Shown: positions 1 to 40,724 of the stretch, piece by piece
How positions within the stretch are numbered: the stretch's first letter is position 1
Layout of the letters: the number at the start of each line of letters is the position of its first letter
Origin: Muraenolepis orangiensis
Taxonomy: Eukaryota > Chordata > Actinopteri > Gadiformes > Muraenolepididae
DNA length: 64,000 nucleotides
Assembly (NCBI GenBank): GCA_027704905.1
Contig: CM051022.1
Span: forward strand, 7,935,971-7,999,970
Direction: 5' to 3'
The notes under the pieces: generated by a model
The model's database searches: none
Told to the model about the DNA's origin: nothing
What the model saw: the letters and a program-made list of their open reading frames with translations, nothing else
Position numbers and translations under genes: made by a program

Positions 1-796
1 TTGCTTTGAACTGGGACCAAATCCATTTAGCAACAGGCATATATCAGAAAATAACCAGTTTCCGTTTGCCAGTTTGATTAAAAGATAAGTGTTCGTAATA
101 CAAAACAGGCCTTCCTCTGCAACATTTCCAACCATTTAAGACAATTGAATGAATGTATAATGTATAAATGTGTGAATACGTGTTATAAACACACGTTATT
201 GTTACATCTCAAACGCCTGTACGCCTACAATGAACACAAACGGATGACAATGATCTGAATTATTCAACCCAGAGTATTGCCAAACACAAAATCATGCCAA
301 TCGTTATTGATGGAATTAACATACAAGCCTGTCTCTTTTTTACTCTACTGTAAAATATTTCTGAATGCATTTTGGTAAAAACTCTTATTATACTAAAATA
401 TTTACCATTATATTGTAAACAACCAAACAAAGTATCCTTGGGTATTTCAATCAATGGGTATTTTGATTGTCGATCATTTGTCAACTCTATGACGTATTTT
501 GGTGCTGGCAGCCAGTTCTAACAAAAACTGTTCTGTGTTCCGTCTGTGTAGAATTAATGTCTTTTCTTCCCCCCCCCCCCAAATATTATTCACATCTTTT
601 TCTAAACACATGTCGATTATAGTTGCCAAAGACCATGTAGACCATGCTCTCTATCAGCGAGTGACCTACAGAAGACACACATCGAAAGTGAGAGCGGAAC
701 GGGAGAAAAAGGAACACCACGTTCCTCGTATGGCTGAAGAACATACAGCGGAAAAAGATTGTTTATGCTCATTTCCTGTTGGGCTTTAGACAGTAG

Positions 797-874
<78 letters not shown>

Positions 875-1325
875 ACACACCGTCCGGGGGGGGGGGGGGT
901 TGTGTGTATGTGAGAGTGTGTGAGAGAGTCATTTATAGTTCCTGACATGCTTTCTATCCAAAGCAACGTAAAGAAATATGCAAGATTTGCTATTTCAAGC
1001 CAGCTCCAGTCTAAAGTGTGACTTGCCCTCCCTCAAAAAGCAGGACTTGCTATAAACAATAAACCAAGATCCATGTTGGCTTAAAGTTAGCGTTGACACG
1101 AATGATGTTTCGGAGCACATTTCAAACGAAAAAACATGTTTGCGTATTGTACCTTTTACCAGTGAACTCAGATACAGGTCATTGAGTAGCAAGTGTTGTG
1201 TATAGGGGGGGGCTGGGGAGGTGCCTACAGACAGGTTAGCATGCAGAACCAAGAAAACCCTTTGGGCTGAGGGGGTTAAACACCCTCACCGCCACACTTT
1301 CCTCCCCCCTACTCAGCTTTCAGAC
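1..1325. other. Upstream flank of slc26a4
   Basis: No credible coding exon was seen. The stretch holds a (CA)n run at about 799-880, a poly-G tract near 886-898, and pyrimidine-rich acceptor sites just before the ATG (1316 or 1323). The latter imply a non-coding first exon somewhere here or further left. All open frames are microsatellite shadows. Confidence 0.5.
799..880. repeat. (CA)n microsatellite
   Basis: About 80 bases of nearly pure CA, interrupted near its right end by CG dinucleotides and followed by a poly-G run. Confidence 0.95.
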
Positions 1326-17925
<16,600 letters not shown>

Positions 17926-20900
17926 ATTCTTTGTTTCTCTCCGTCTGTCTGTCTGGCCATCAATTGTTGTATTGTATTATTTTTATTATTATTTTTATTA
18001 TATTATATTATATTATATTATTTATTAATGTGGCTGTAAATAACATTATAATAATATCCATAAACTATGTATATTCCACCCTCGCTCTCTCTCTGATAAT
18101 TGTTGTGGGTGTACATTTCCACTTATACGGTCGACCTCTTGGTTCATTTCAGCGATAGACTTCCATGATATTGGCGTTTATTAGGATTTCGGGTTTTAAC
18201 TCCGAGCTGTAATGTGATATCGACGTTATCACCTGTAATTGGACAGGGGATAAAAACAACCGTTCCCAGGAGTATTCCTGTGTGGAATGCGCGCACCCGA
18301 AGGCCGATGTGACAACATTGCTTTATTAATGACATGAGGACAAATGTTTGCTTTTTCTCTCTGTTTAAACATAGTGCCCCCCCCCCCCCCCCCCGCCCCC
18401 CTTCTGCATGACTGGAAGTGAGTGGTGTATATATATATATCGGTAAAGGCCTGGAACAACGACCACCACCACCACCACCACCACTGACGTACACGCCTCA
18501 GACCTTCCACAGAAACGGCAACACACGTTCGTTCTGTACGCCTCCTCGCGAGTCGTCCTAAAAAGGGGTTCTTCGTTTGTACGGGGGCTGTCCACACATC
18601 GATACTCCCGAATAAAATACTACAGCGAACAAACGGGAAAAGGAGTTGGAGAGATCAACCTGGTCCCAGGTCAAGTAACCGGCTCAGCCTAGTTGGTCTT
18701 GACAATTAAGTGAGTATATACCTGAAGGGAAAAACCTCTTGACTCATACTTTTTGCCCACATTTGATCATGGAGAAATGGAGGTTCGGTCCAGTGGGTGA
18801 CCAGGTATGTTGTGTACTCTTCCAATGCCCCCCGAATGTGTCGATTTTACCACCACTCATTGTTCTTCGATCAAACTAGCCTAGAGTCTAAGCCATTATT
18901 GTTGTTGTCTTGATATAGCGTTAATATTTATGGTGCTGTCAGGGGGATTGATAAATGGTCCATCTTTTTGTTTTCTCGTTTGTGACCGCCGCCATGGAAG
19001 ATGGACCGGAGGTTATGTTTTCGCTCATGTTTGTTTTGTCTGTCTGTTCGTCTGACTCTCTGTTCATCTTTTGTCTGTCTGTTTGTCTGTCTGTCTGTTA
19101 GCAAAATAACTCAAAAAGTTATGTACGGAATTGGACAAAACTTGGGGGGACTTTTTTTTTGTGTGGCATGAGGTATGTGCTCTACTGCCCTCTATTTTAC
19201 TCTGGCTCACCTGGGTTTACCGGATCTTAAGTACCATAAACATGTTGTCAGACCAGGTGACCTTTGGTTTCTAGGTTCCTGGGTCCCTGGGTTCATTGGC
19301 CCGTGAGCATTTTGTATGAACGCTCATGTGATCATTCTCAGCCTCTGTTGGCATGGGTTCAGAACCCAGTGCCAACCCATGCCTCACCTTGTTACTAATG
19401 CTTTCTTTCTTTCCTTATTTACTTATTGACATGGAGAGGCTACAACTGATATTTTGTGGGCGTACCCCCGACTTATTTATTTGTGTTGACTCATGCTGCA
19501 CTTTGACTTATCTTATCTTCTAAGAATCAAGAAGCCTTGCTCTCAGAAGATACACAGTTGTTCTCTGTGAGTGTGTAGCTGTGAGTGTCTTTGTATGTGG
19601 GGAGCGTTCAATCTTCCACTCATGAACCTGCCGGGGGAATCTACAACTGTGTTTTGGTTTAATCTAGTTTGGAGCCACCCTCACACTGTCCACACTATCC
19701 AACTTAGAATCCAGCAGAGTGTGTGTAGTGAAGTCAAGAGTAAAATACTAAGTAATAAAAAAAAAGGATTAAATCTACCCTTAAAATAAGTAGCTCAGAG
19801 TAGCCCACAGCATGTGGTGAGGATATTTTTTATAAGGTGTCAGCCAACTGCAAATATTGAAGTACTAACCAGTAATTTGAAATGAGAACCATGTTAAATG
19901 ACAATAACGTTGTAGCCTCTAAGAAATGTCAGGTTTTATCAGATTCCAATTGATAAGACTGTCATTCAACATGAGATGGACCCTGCTGCCCAACCCCTGC
20001 TGCCCCCCCCCCTGCTGCTGCACCCCCCACACCACTCTGCTCAACACCTATAACAATCACCACCAATGTCTCTGACTAACTGTAAAAAAAATAAAAAATA
20101 AAAAAACTAACTGTAAAAACAAACGGTATCACAACTACCTACCTCTCTATAGTTTACATATTTATTACTAAGATACCTGCAATATATATTTAAATCTGTT
20201 GATAGAACTGCTCCTACTCCTGTGTATACATACTATTATACTATATATATAATAGTATAATATAGTATACTATACTATATTATACTTGCCATATGCTCAC
20301 TTGTATATACATTTAGATCTATATATTTGTATCCTGCTTTCAATAATAGCATACCCTGATCACTACGTTATATTATCACTTACCTGTATATACATATACC
20401 TATTATTAAGCTCATATCACATTTATACATAGACTGTATAGACTGTCTTTTAACCTGTAAATTTAAACTGTAAATTATATTATATTACCATGCACTTTAC
20501 TGCAACATTTGCACTCTGGTTAGATGCTAAATTATTTTCGCTGTACTGTACTTGTGCTGTGCAATGACAATACATTAGAATCTAATCTAATCTAAGGTCA
20601 AAGGTCAAAGGTCTTGTATCAGATGTTTTTTGTTCTGATCGTATTTCACTGTGCTTATACAGTACATAGCATTCAACGTCGAAGTAAATACTGCAATTTT
20701 ACATTCATAAGGACATGAAAGTAAGAAATGCAGCAGCCAGGACAAAGTGTGAGTTTTTGTGAACTTTAGTTATTTCTTTTTCTATTCTGTAGTCTATTAA
20801 ATCCCCCAAAATGCACGTTTGTGAATACATTGTTTATTATTGTATTGGCTACATCCTTATCCCAAGACGAGATCGGTTGAATGTACGAAAATTACGGAAA

Positions 20901-21707
20901 CTAATCCAAAAAAGTTTTGGGGTGAAATATCTCCTCGCAAAACGAGAAAAAAAAAGAAGAACCATTTCAGATCAGCTAACCACATCCTTGTCTTCCTGTC
21001 AATAAATCACAATATATAATAAACAGCAGCAACTGTGCTACTACACAAATGTAAAAATGTGTTTTACAAGCTAATACGGCTATCAGTGAGCACAATGGTC
21101 AAGGATAAGCTAGACACACAGCGGTGTGTGAAGCCCTCATCATAATGGCTGTTAATAATTACAGCTGTGATAAGATGGCCCAGAGATGGAAAAGTTTTAT
21201 CGAAGCATTCTGAAAACATTGACAGTTGATCTTGGACGGCCGCTCGGAGAAGGAGACATATTTTGAGACGGGGAGTTCGGGGAAAAAAACGGACTAAGGT
21301 TAAAAGAAGGCACTAGTAGGTGAGGTTTCAGGAGTAACATTTTAATATTATGTAATATTATTTGATCTCTTTTTCCATGTGTCGGGGCAAATCAACTGTT
21401 TGGCCGAACTTAATAGAACAGAATTGGTGGGCAGCTTTATAAGCAGGGCCTGTTTTTGCCTATGTCTCCACTCTTGTGGTCGAGAAAGGGAAAAGCAACC
21501 AGGTCCTCCTCAATGATGATGTATGTTCCTGTTAGTGACCATAGGGGCCAACCTGTGCCTTTTGGCTGTGCTTTGATATGTGACGTTCAAAGGCGCTAAC
21601 CTAATGTGATTGTCGGGTACCAGAGCCACGTAGAGGACGAACTGCCAGAACCACCGGGGGGGAAAACCCGACGACCCGCGTCTCAGGAGCCGTTGGCGGG
21701 GAAAGCA
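17926..21707. other. slc26a4 to SLC26A3-like copy A intergenic region
   Basis: 3.8 kb with no supported gene. It contains AT-rich sequence, poly-C near 18378-18395, a (CCA)n run near 18461-18482, a dispersed-repeat piece at 19005-19150, a LINE tail at 20140-20597, and near 21250-21325 sequence ending in a donor-like TAG then GTGAGG that could be the untranslated first exon of copy A. An acceptor-like CAG at about 21621-21623 precedes the ATG exon. Confidence 0.4.
20140..20597 (+). repeat. Dispersed LINE-type 3' tail, family 1
   Basis: Same order of blocks as 2810-3165: TCTATAGTTTACATATTTAT, then an (AT)-rich core, CCATGCACTTTACTGCAACA, and a GACAATACAT end with TCTAA repeats. Confidence 0.65.
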
Positions 21708-31940
<10,233 letters not shown>

Positions 31941-32135
31941 CTTTTGACCCTTGAGCACTTGATACCAGTACCTGCAATGCCTTCAAACTCTGATCTGATA
32001 TCAAATATTGAATGGAAGAGAAGAAAAAGAAAATACAAATATTTACACATTTTTATTTTTATTTACATAAATAATATATAATACATGATACTTTTGTGTG
32101 TAATATTATTACATACGCATATTTTTGTTTTTTTC

Positions 32136-32669
32136 TTAAAGGTGCTATTGATAACATTTATAACGCTGATAGCAGTATGTCGCTATATGCCCCAATCCCC
32201 CTACCCCCTTCCTTTCCATTATACTTGTTATACTTCCATTATACTTGTTATACTTCCATTATACTTGTTATACTTCCATTATACTTGTTATACTTGTCGC
32301 CGGTTTGTTGCACAACCTGCATAGTTCATGGTGGAGTGGAGTGAGTAAGAGTCATGTCATGTCAAGTGATAAATCTTAATTAATCTTAATCTCTCATAGT
32401 AGAGCAAAGGCTGATCACCCTGGTCTTGTTCCTACTTTTGTTGCTGAGCACTTGAGATAAGTGAAGCCAACTACGAAGACTCTTGATCGACGACACAGAG
32501 AAACAAAATCATTAATTTCGGACCCGTCAGCATTTTTAAAATGATCGTAATTCATTTTTCTTAATAAAAAGCAATACTTTCATGCTACACCTTTCTGAAA
32601 GTGTGGATGCATTTGTGTATTTTTTTTAATGATTTGTCGACATAAAATTGTTATCAATAGCACCTTTAA
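32136..32669. mobile_element. TTAA-flanked non-autonomous element (piggyBac-like MITE)
   Basis: The element 32140-32665 starts AGGTGCTATTGATAACA and ends with its exact 17-base inverse. TTAA lies immediately outside both ends (32136-32139, 32666-32669), as for piggyBac-type insertions. It is 526 bases and non-coding. It contains four copies of a 20-base minisatellite at about 32213-32292. Confidence 0.85.
32213..32292. repeat. 20-base minisatellite, 4 copies
   Basis: Unit TTCCATTATACTTGTTATAC repeated four times without change, inside the TTAA-flanked element. Confidence 0.9.
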
Positions 32670-33451
32670 ATCATATTTCAGAAATTGTATGCTTTCACAT
32701 ATTTATTAAAAGAAAAAATACAAATTAAATGTTGACTTTATATCCAAGCCATTGTTGCATTTTATACCGTAAATAGCAAAGTTGTTGTGTCATTGTGTTG
32801 AGTGTATTCTTTTATTTTGATTGCTGTTAGTTTTTTATTATCTTTACTATTACTTGACCTTTACCATTTGTCCAAAGCTCAGTTAAAATAGTGTGTAACA
32901 AAACATGTGTACTGCCAGAATGAATTGTTATTCTACATACCACGAGAACTTCTTTACCTTACCTAAAAAATATTAATAAAAACATTTAAAAAAATTATAA
33001 TAATTCCGGATTGTTACTGAGTTCTCTTCTTTTTGCTCTGTTTAACAATCTGTGGGACTGACTCCATACAGGGGGGGGAAAGTGCACAGTATGGAGAAGG
33101 TAGGTTGGTTAGCATTAGGGTACCAATGTATTTTCCTCAAACCTCCAATGGAAGCTAGAGTTCTGTTGCACAATCAAAACAGGTTCAATTATAATCCGCC
33201 GGGACATTTTATGTGATTTATATGACTCAAATCAAGAATTTAAATGTTTTTTATTCCAAAAGAGGGTGTGTCCCTTGGACTCCGGTGGCAGATACGCGTC
33301 AATGATTAAACAATGATATGGACAAAACCGATAAGCAATATGTAAGATATCAGATATAGGCATAAAGAGTGGCAAGATAGGAGGAAAGGGAAAACAGCCT
33401 CTCAAAGGGATCATTTTCGTACTCTGGGTTGTACACACAACAGTCGTGTGG

Positions 33452-33637
33452 ATGGCGTCGCTGAGGAGACCGTATCTGGTGTCCAGACCTCTGTATTCTG
33501 AGGAGAGCTTTGCTGAGCAACATGAGAAAATCCACAGGCCCCACAAGACCCTCTGGAACCATGTGGTGGAATACTTTACGTGAGTCCAATTCCTCCAATT
33601 CTGTTAGCCATACAATTGCAGAAGGTGGGTTTTTGTA

Positions 33638-33689
<52 letters not shown>

Positions 33690-33775
33690 CACTTAGACTG
33701 ATTGGTGTTCACTTAGATCAGTGTATTGCGTGCTTTCATGTGTGTGTGTGTGTGGGTGTCCCTTTTTCAGATAGT

Positions 33776-33831
<56 letters not shown>

Positions 33832-34614
33832 GCACAGTATATAAACAGTCTGCCATGTGTTGTTATTGTTGTTTTGCGTATGTACAGATGGGACTTAAAA
33901 CGTGCCAAAAAGGCAGGGCTGTCTCTTCTTCCCATCATTGGTTGGATGAGAATCTACCAGGTTAGACAGTGGTTGCTGGGGGACATTCTGTCGGGGATCA
34001 GCACTGGACTTGTCGCAGTCATGCAAGGTGAGGATCAGAGGCCTGCGAATGTCATGCCTCAGCGAATGGCCGTAACTATCCTCACATATTTGTATTGTTT
34101 AGGCATAGCACATTTGAGCAAGTTTAAGGTTTCATTCTAGTCTAAGTCTTCTAGGTGTAAAGACTTAGACTCCCAGGTGTATGAAACAAGTTATATATAT
34201 ATATATGACCTGCCCTTACAAGGTCCTTGGTCTCACTCAGCTTTTTTTGCCCTCCTATTTAATATCCTCCCAGGCCTGGCCTTCTCCATGCTGGCCAACC
34301 TTCCTCCCAGCTATGGCCTGTACACGGCTTTCTTCCCCATGCTCACATACTTTTTCCTGGGAACGTCCAGACACATATCTGTTGGTAAGCAAGCAATGAC
34401 CGTCCTGCACCGCTCCGTCCACGGGGCTTGACTACATTAAAAAAGTGAGATTACGTGATTAAGAGCTAAGTGTAAAGCAAATACTTGACTTGATTTAAGG
34501 TTGCAAATTGTCTTATCTTATCTCCAGTGGCCTAACATCAGAGGTGTTAAGGTGTCCATTGCAATCTCATATCCAAGGACGCAATGTTACAGTTGTTACC
34601 CATTGCTTACAAAC

Positions 34615-34665
<51 letters not shown>

Positions 34666-34877
34666 CAATCCTTTCTCAAAATCTAATTTTGGCTGCAAAA
34701 TGATATGCACACATGCACCATTTATGTTATTCATTAAAAACAGCAACAACATATCTGATGCACTTCATACAAAACACTGCTGTCTTTTCATACAGGCTTC
34801 TGTGAAAGATCGTTCCAGTGCAATATATCCACTTAATGAAACACAAATAGAACGGCTTCAGAAAAACTTTACAAAAA

Positions 34878-34928
<51 letters not shown>

Positions 34929-37900
34929 CTTATTTTTTGCTATTTGTACTGCTGAGGCTTAGACTGATTGGTGTTCAATTCAATTAGTTGATGGGGTGCT
35001 TTCATGTGTGTGTGTGAGTGTGTGAGTGTGTGGGTGTCCCTTTTTTCCGATAGTGTTATCCATTTAGAAAAAAGTGTTTCCCATAACGATTGCAAGGGAT
35101 GTCCACTTCAAATGGAAGTGTCTAAGATAAGAAACGTGTGTGTAGTGTTTTGCAAGAAGCTCGTTGTATAATTGCAAACTAAGTGCAAAGCAGAAAACGA
35201 GTTTGTACTGTTGGTGGCTCGGTTTGAGGAATGGTTGCAGTGCAGTTTGGTTAGGGTTTTAGATGATTGTGTGTAAGCATTCACTTTTAGTGTGTACGCA
35301 ATGGGGTGAAAACAGTTACGTCTGCCTCCGAATGCGAGGAGGACTGAGTTGGGGAAGGAAGCTCATGAACTGGGTGCAGAATAATTTTTAACTCAAGATT
35401 CTGCCAACTTTTAGGTTGGAAGTTTAGGTAGGTCTTAAAGGGCATCCTTTCGTACCAAGTCTGTGAACCCATCTTTAGATCGTATGTAATTGATGTTTGT
35501 CATACTCAAGCTCACCTTTGCAGGTCTCCCTTGTAAAAAAAAAAATAAAGAAAATAAACTGTCGTATAGGTACGATTTGAGAATTGTGAAAGGAGAGAAA
35601 GCAGAAAATGTTTGACATTTTTTTTAAACATTTGTGGCTTCACCTCCACCACCCTTGGGTGCTGTCAGGAGCCTTCCCCGTGCTGAGCCTGATGGTGGGG
35701 GCCGTGGTCATTAACATGGTCCCTGACGTAGACCCGCCGCTCGACGGCACAGCCCTCCAGGAACAGGATCAAAAGCGGGTCATGGTGGCCTCCTCCATGA
35801 CCTTCCTCGTGGGGATATACCAGGTGGGAATTCAAGCAACTGTCTCCACTGTCTGTCCCATGAAGCAATTGTGGATGTTTTAGATTAGATTTAGATTAGA
35901 TTAGATTCAAATTGATTGTCATTGCACAGCACAAGTACAGTATAGAGAAAATAAGTTGGCATCTAATCAGAGTGCAAATGTTGCAGTAAAGTGCATGGTG
36001 ATATACAATGTACAGTGGTTAACAGTCTACGAGGTATGAAAACCGGTATCAAATAACTAGTAGGTATGAGATATGTGCAGATATAGGTGTGTATATACAG
36101 TGCTGCTCGAAAGTATGTGAACCCCTTGAACAGTTAAGAGTTTTCTGTTGTTTTACCTGATTTTCCTATTTTATCATCACAAGTTTTACATATATGAAAT
36201 GTCAGGTTTATGTTTAACAGTTCCATGTACTTTTTTAGAGGGAATTGTGTGAGTAGCCAAAAAAATACATGAAACATGGAATTAGTGGATGTGCAAAAGT
36301 AAGTGAACCCCCAGCTGTATTGGTAAAGTCAAGGAGGTAACAGATTCAGGTGAAACACTTTTGGGTGCTTAATTAGTCAATTAAGCAAACCAATCAAATG
36401 AGACATCATTAGGAAAAGGGTTGGACAACACAGATTAAAAGAGAGAGAAAAACAACCAAACGACTGCAGTGCCAGGGTGTACCCATACGAATCAACCATG
36501 CCAAGAGGAAAGGAGATACCCGAGGAAATCAAGAAAATGGTACTGACAGCCCATCAGTCTAGAGAAGGCTACAAGACAATCTCCAAACGATTCCAGCTCC
36601 ATCCATCCACGGTGAGGCAAATAATTTACAAATGGAGGGCGTCCAAGATGACCGCATCTTTGCCTAGAAGTGGACGCCCATTAAAACTAACATCAAGAAG
36701 CACCCGTAGAATAATAAATCAGGTAAAGGACAACCCACACATCACCTCTAAAGAGTTGCAGAGCTCTCTGGCAGCGTCAGGTGTAAATGTACATGCGTCT
36801 ACAATTAGACGAAAATTGAACCAACACGACATTCATGGGAGGGTTGCTAGAAGGAAGCCTCTGCTCTCCAAAAAGAACAAAGCTGCCCGTTTAAACTTTG
36901 CCAGAGAGAACTTGGACAAACCAGAGGCCTTCTGGAAGTCCATTCTCTGGACAGATGAGTCCAAAATAGAATTATTTGGTCATAATCGTAAGCGCTTTGT
37001 TTGGAGAAAAACCAACACAGCACATGAAGAAAAGAACCTCATCCCAACAGTGAAGCATGGTGGTGGAAATGTTAAGGTATGGGGCTGCTTCTCTGCTTCT
37101 GGACCTGGACAACTCCATATCATCCAGGGAAACATGAATTCTGAAGTGTATCAGCAAATTCTTGATAAGAATCTCCAGCCATCAGTCAGGAAGTTGAAAC
37201 TGGGCCGTAAATGGGTTTTTCAACAAGACAACGACCCAAAACATACCAGCAAATCTACCAAGGAATGGTTCAGAAAAAAGAGGATTCGTACTCTGGATTG
37301 GCCAAGTCAAAGTCCGGACCTCAATCCAATTGAAATGTGTGGCTAGACCTGAAGCGGGGGGTACATGCCAGATGTCCCTCCAACCTTTCTCAACTGGCTG
37401 AGTTCTGCAAGGAAGAGTGGGCAAAAATCCCCCACAGCAGATGCGAGAGACTGGTCAGTGGCTATAGAAAACGTTTGATTGCAGTAATGGCTGCAAAAGG
37501 AGGTGCCACACGCTATTAACCAAAAGGGTTCACATACTTTTGCACAAGTCATATTTTCAGTTTTTGTGGGAGAAACCACTTTTTTTGAATAAATAATGAA
37601 AATACATCATTTTTCTTTGTTTGTGTCCATTATTTGGAAAGTCCTGCTTTACAAATTGGTGTTTGGATATACATTTAATAAGGTTATTTTACATTTTTGT
37701 ACAATTACAATGACCATGTCTAGGGGGTTCACATACTTTCGAGCAGCACTGTATATATATACAGGTAAGTATCAACAGGTAGTGAGCCGGGGTATTCAGT
37801 TATATCATTTAAGGTTTTGGGACGTCCCTCAAGACAAGACGAGTGTCTTGAAAAACATGTTTTAAATGCTTCAGCCTACACATCGGCACTTTAGGTCACC

Positions 37901-38088
37901 GCATCTTGAGTAACTGGATCCAGAACTCCAGAACGGGATCCAAGGTATTTTGACCAATCATGACACGGTGTTAAGATACGCATTACAATTGCCTGCCTTG
38001 GTTATGTTTAACTAAAAGGCTTATAACATCCCTCAATAATCTCTCTTTATTTCTCTCTCCCTCTCCCTCTCTCTTTCGCTCTTTGTGG

Positions 38089-38184
<96 letters not shown>

Positions 38185-40688
38185 CCCGCCTGCAGCTTGG
38201 CATGGGGTTACTGCAGGTGGGCTTTGTGGTCAAGTATCTGTCCGACACGCTGGTGTCCGGTTTCACCACGGCGGCCGCAGTCACAATTGTGGTGTCCCAG
38301 CTCAAGTTTGTCCTGGGCCTGGTGGTCCCCGGCATCAGCGGACCCCTCGCCATCATATATGTAGGTCAACAACCCCACCACCACCACCACCACCACGGTT
38401 AAGGTCCATCGGCTGATGCCACTGCAGTGTTTTCAATGGCAAGGAATGAGAATCGTTCCAGGCAAACATAGATCACAAAGATACCTCCAGGACTGTAGGC
38501 TGAGAGAAACACTTTCATCCAAAGGGACTTAGATCCGGCATTTGGCATAGTAAAGACCCCTTACAGTCAGCAGAAATCAGCTGAAGGCTCAGCGATTCAG
38601 TGTTGAGTTATGCTAGTATAGTTGAGGATAGTACTTTTTTAAATTTGGAATCGATAGTTACATAGGGTTAAGGTAAGGGGCAGGCAGGGGTCAGTCTCCC
38701 ATCTCTCTCAAAGATGCTGCTGACATCGGGCATCGAAGCCAGTATGGTACACACGATACATCGTATGGGTTTTGTGTTTTTCACTGCGTTGGATTTCTAG
38801 CGATGGTGTGCTATGTGATGTGTAAGTGAGCTTGATATGTCTGGGTCAGAGGGACATTAAAGCAAAGTGAACCATTTACTTTTACCGACAGTTTTGAAGC
38901 TACAGTCACATTTAGCGACAGTGTTCTGTAACCAAACTGTTGTTCTTCCTGTGCGCAGACCCTGGAGAAGATCTTTGTGCAGATCACGTCCACAAACACC
39001 TGTGACCTGGTCACGTCCATCCTCATCATGGCAGTGGTGTTTGTCTACAAGGAGATAAACGACATATATAAAGACAAGCTACCTGTGCCCATCCCCGTAG
39101 AGGTCATCGTGGTGAGACTTTTACCCTCTATTTATACAGATGATAGTCATGTATCAAAGCTGTACTTGCCTGTCTGTATGTGTGTCTATGGTCCATTCCT
39201 GCATTCCTGTAAGAGGAGTCATTTGTCTGCAACTGTTTTCGCAGACCGTGCTTGCGTGTGCTGTATCCTACGTGTTTGAGTTTGAGAAGAATTTTGAAGT
39301 CGGTGTCGTTGGCAAGATGGCCAGTGGGTAAGTGATGCGTCCCCGGGTGTTAAGTCCACTTGCGATGGACGCATCTTAGCTTGGAATCTGGTTTCGGGGG
39401 GGGGGGGGGGGGGGAAGTAGCGCGGCCGATCATGCGATTGTTGTGAAGCGAATGCGCAAACTGTTTCCAGGTACGAGGCTCCGGTCGCACCCAACATCAA
39501 CGTGATGAAGGAGAGTGTCATGGAAGCATTCCCCGTGGCCATAGTCGGATTCGCCGTGGCCTTCTCCGTGGCCAAGGTCTACTCCGTCAAGCACGATTAC
39601 ACCATCGATGGGAACCAGGTCAGCTAGCACACAGGAAGTCATCTTTATCCTCCTCCTCCTCGTCATTTGGGGATGGAGGAAGTTGAATTGTTTTAGTTTT
39701 GTACCGGGGGAAAGTATAAAATGTTAAAAGATAAAAGCTTTCTTCTGCTTAGTGTGAGTGATCGCTTGATGCCTAATTTCAACCCCCCTTTTCATGTCGT
39801 TGCTAATGTGGTTTACAGGAGCTGATAGCGTTTGGGGTCAGCAACATTTTCGGCGCCAGCTTCAAGTCGTTCGCGGCAAGCACGGCGCTCTCTCGGACAG
39901 CCATACAGGAGAGCTCTGGAGGCAAAACACAGGTAACAGGTATACTCATGTGTAACCGTGAGTGTCCAGCTTGGGATTCGAACTCACGGTTCCCGGCATT
40001 AGACGCTCTAACGTTAGAGGCTAAACCCCACGGGCTCTAGCTTCATCGCTAGAACGTGTCTTTTAGGTGTGTCGGGTGAGTGAGGTTAACTTCACTGCAC
40101 ACAGCACTTGCGTCTGTTACACATGCATATGCATACGTATGTACATATAAGTAAGTCGCTTTGGATAAAAGCGTCTGCCAAATGCCCTAAATGTAGAAAT
40201 GTAAATGTAATATAAAAACACACCTCTTATAGTGACCAACTCCGTCTTTCGCTCCCCAACCTATTTCAATGTTAGCGTGTGGGACCGCCTCTTTAAAAAC
40301 ATTTATAATGTCATATTTGTGTTGATTGTTATATGGCACGTCATCGCTATATTTTGCGTCAATTGCAGTGTGACCACGGGCGTGGAGGGAGTAAAAAAAA
40401 GAAACATTAACTTTTTTAGGACTTGTTGGTCTGTGTTATATTCCACGTGCAAGATTGCAGGTCTGGTGTCGGCCATGATGGCTATGATCGTTACCGTGGC
40501 ACTGGGCTTCCTGTTGGAGCCGCTGCCTAAGGTGAGACGCCGTTACACTTGAACCTGACCTGACTTGGACATATCACATAGTAGTTTCATTATGATATCA
40601 AATGTCATTACGGTTACATGGTCGTGTAACCAAAAGTGAAGGCACTTACAATTCCGATTTGGTGCAGGTTTTTTTTTTGATTGTCCGA

Positions 40689-40724
<36 letters not shown>

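Larger units (their letters stand above)
31941..33451. other. Copy A 3' region and copy A/B spacer
   Basis: 1.5 kb spacer holding a TTAA-flanked element (32136-32669), AT-rich sequence with AATAAA near 32561 and 32974, and a donor-like GAAG then GTAGGTTGG at about 33101 that could end a non-coding first exon of copy B. No open gene. Confidence 0.5.
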
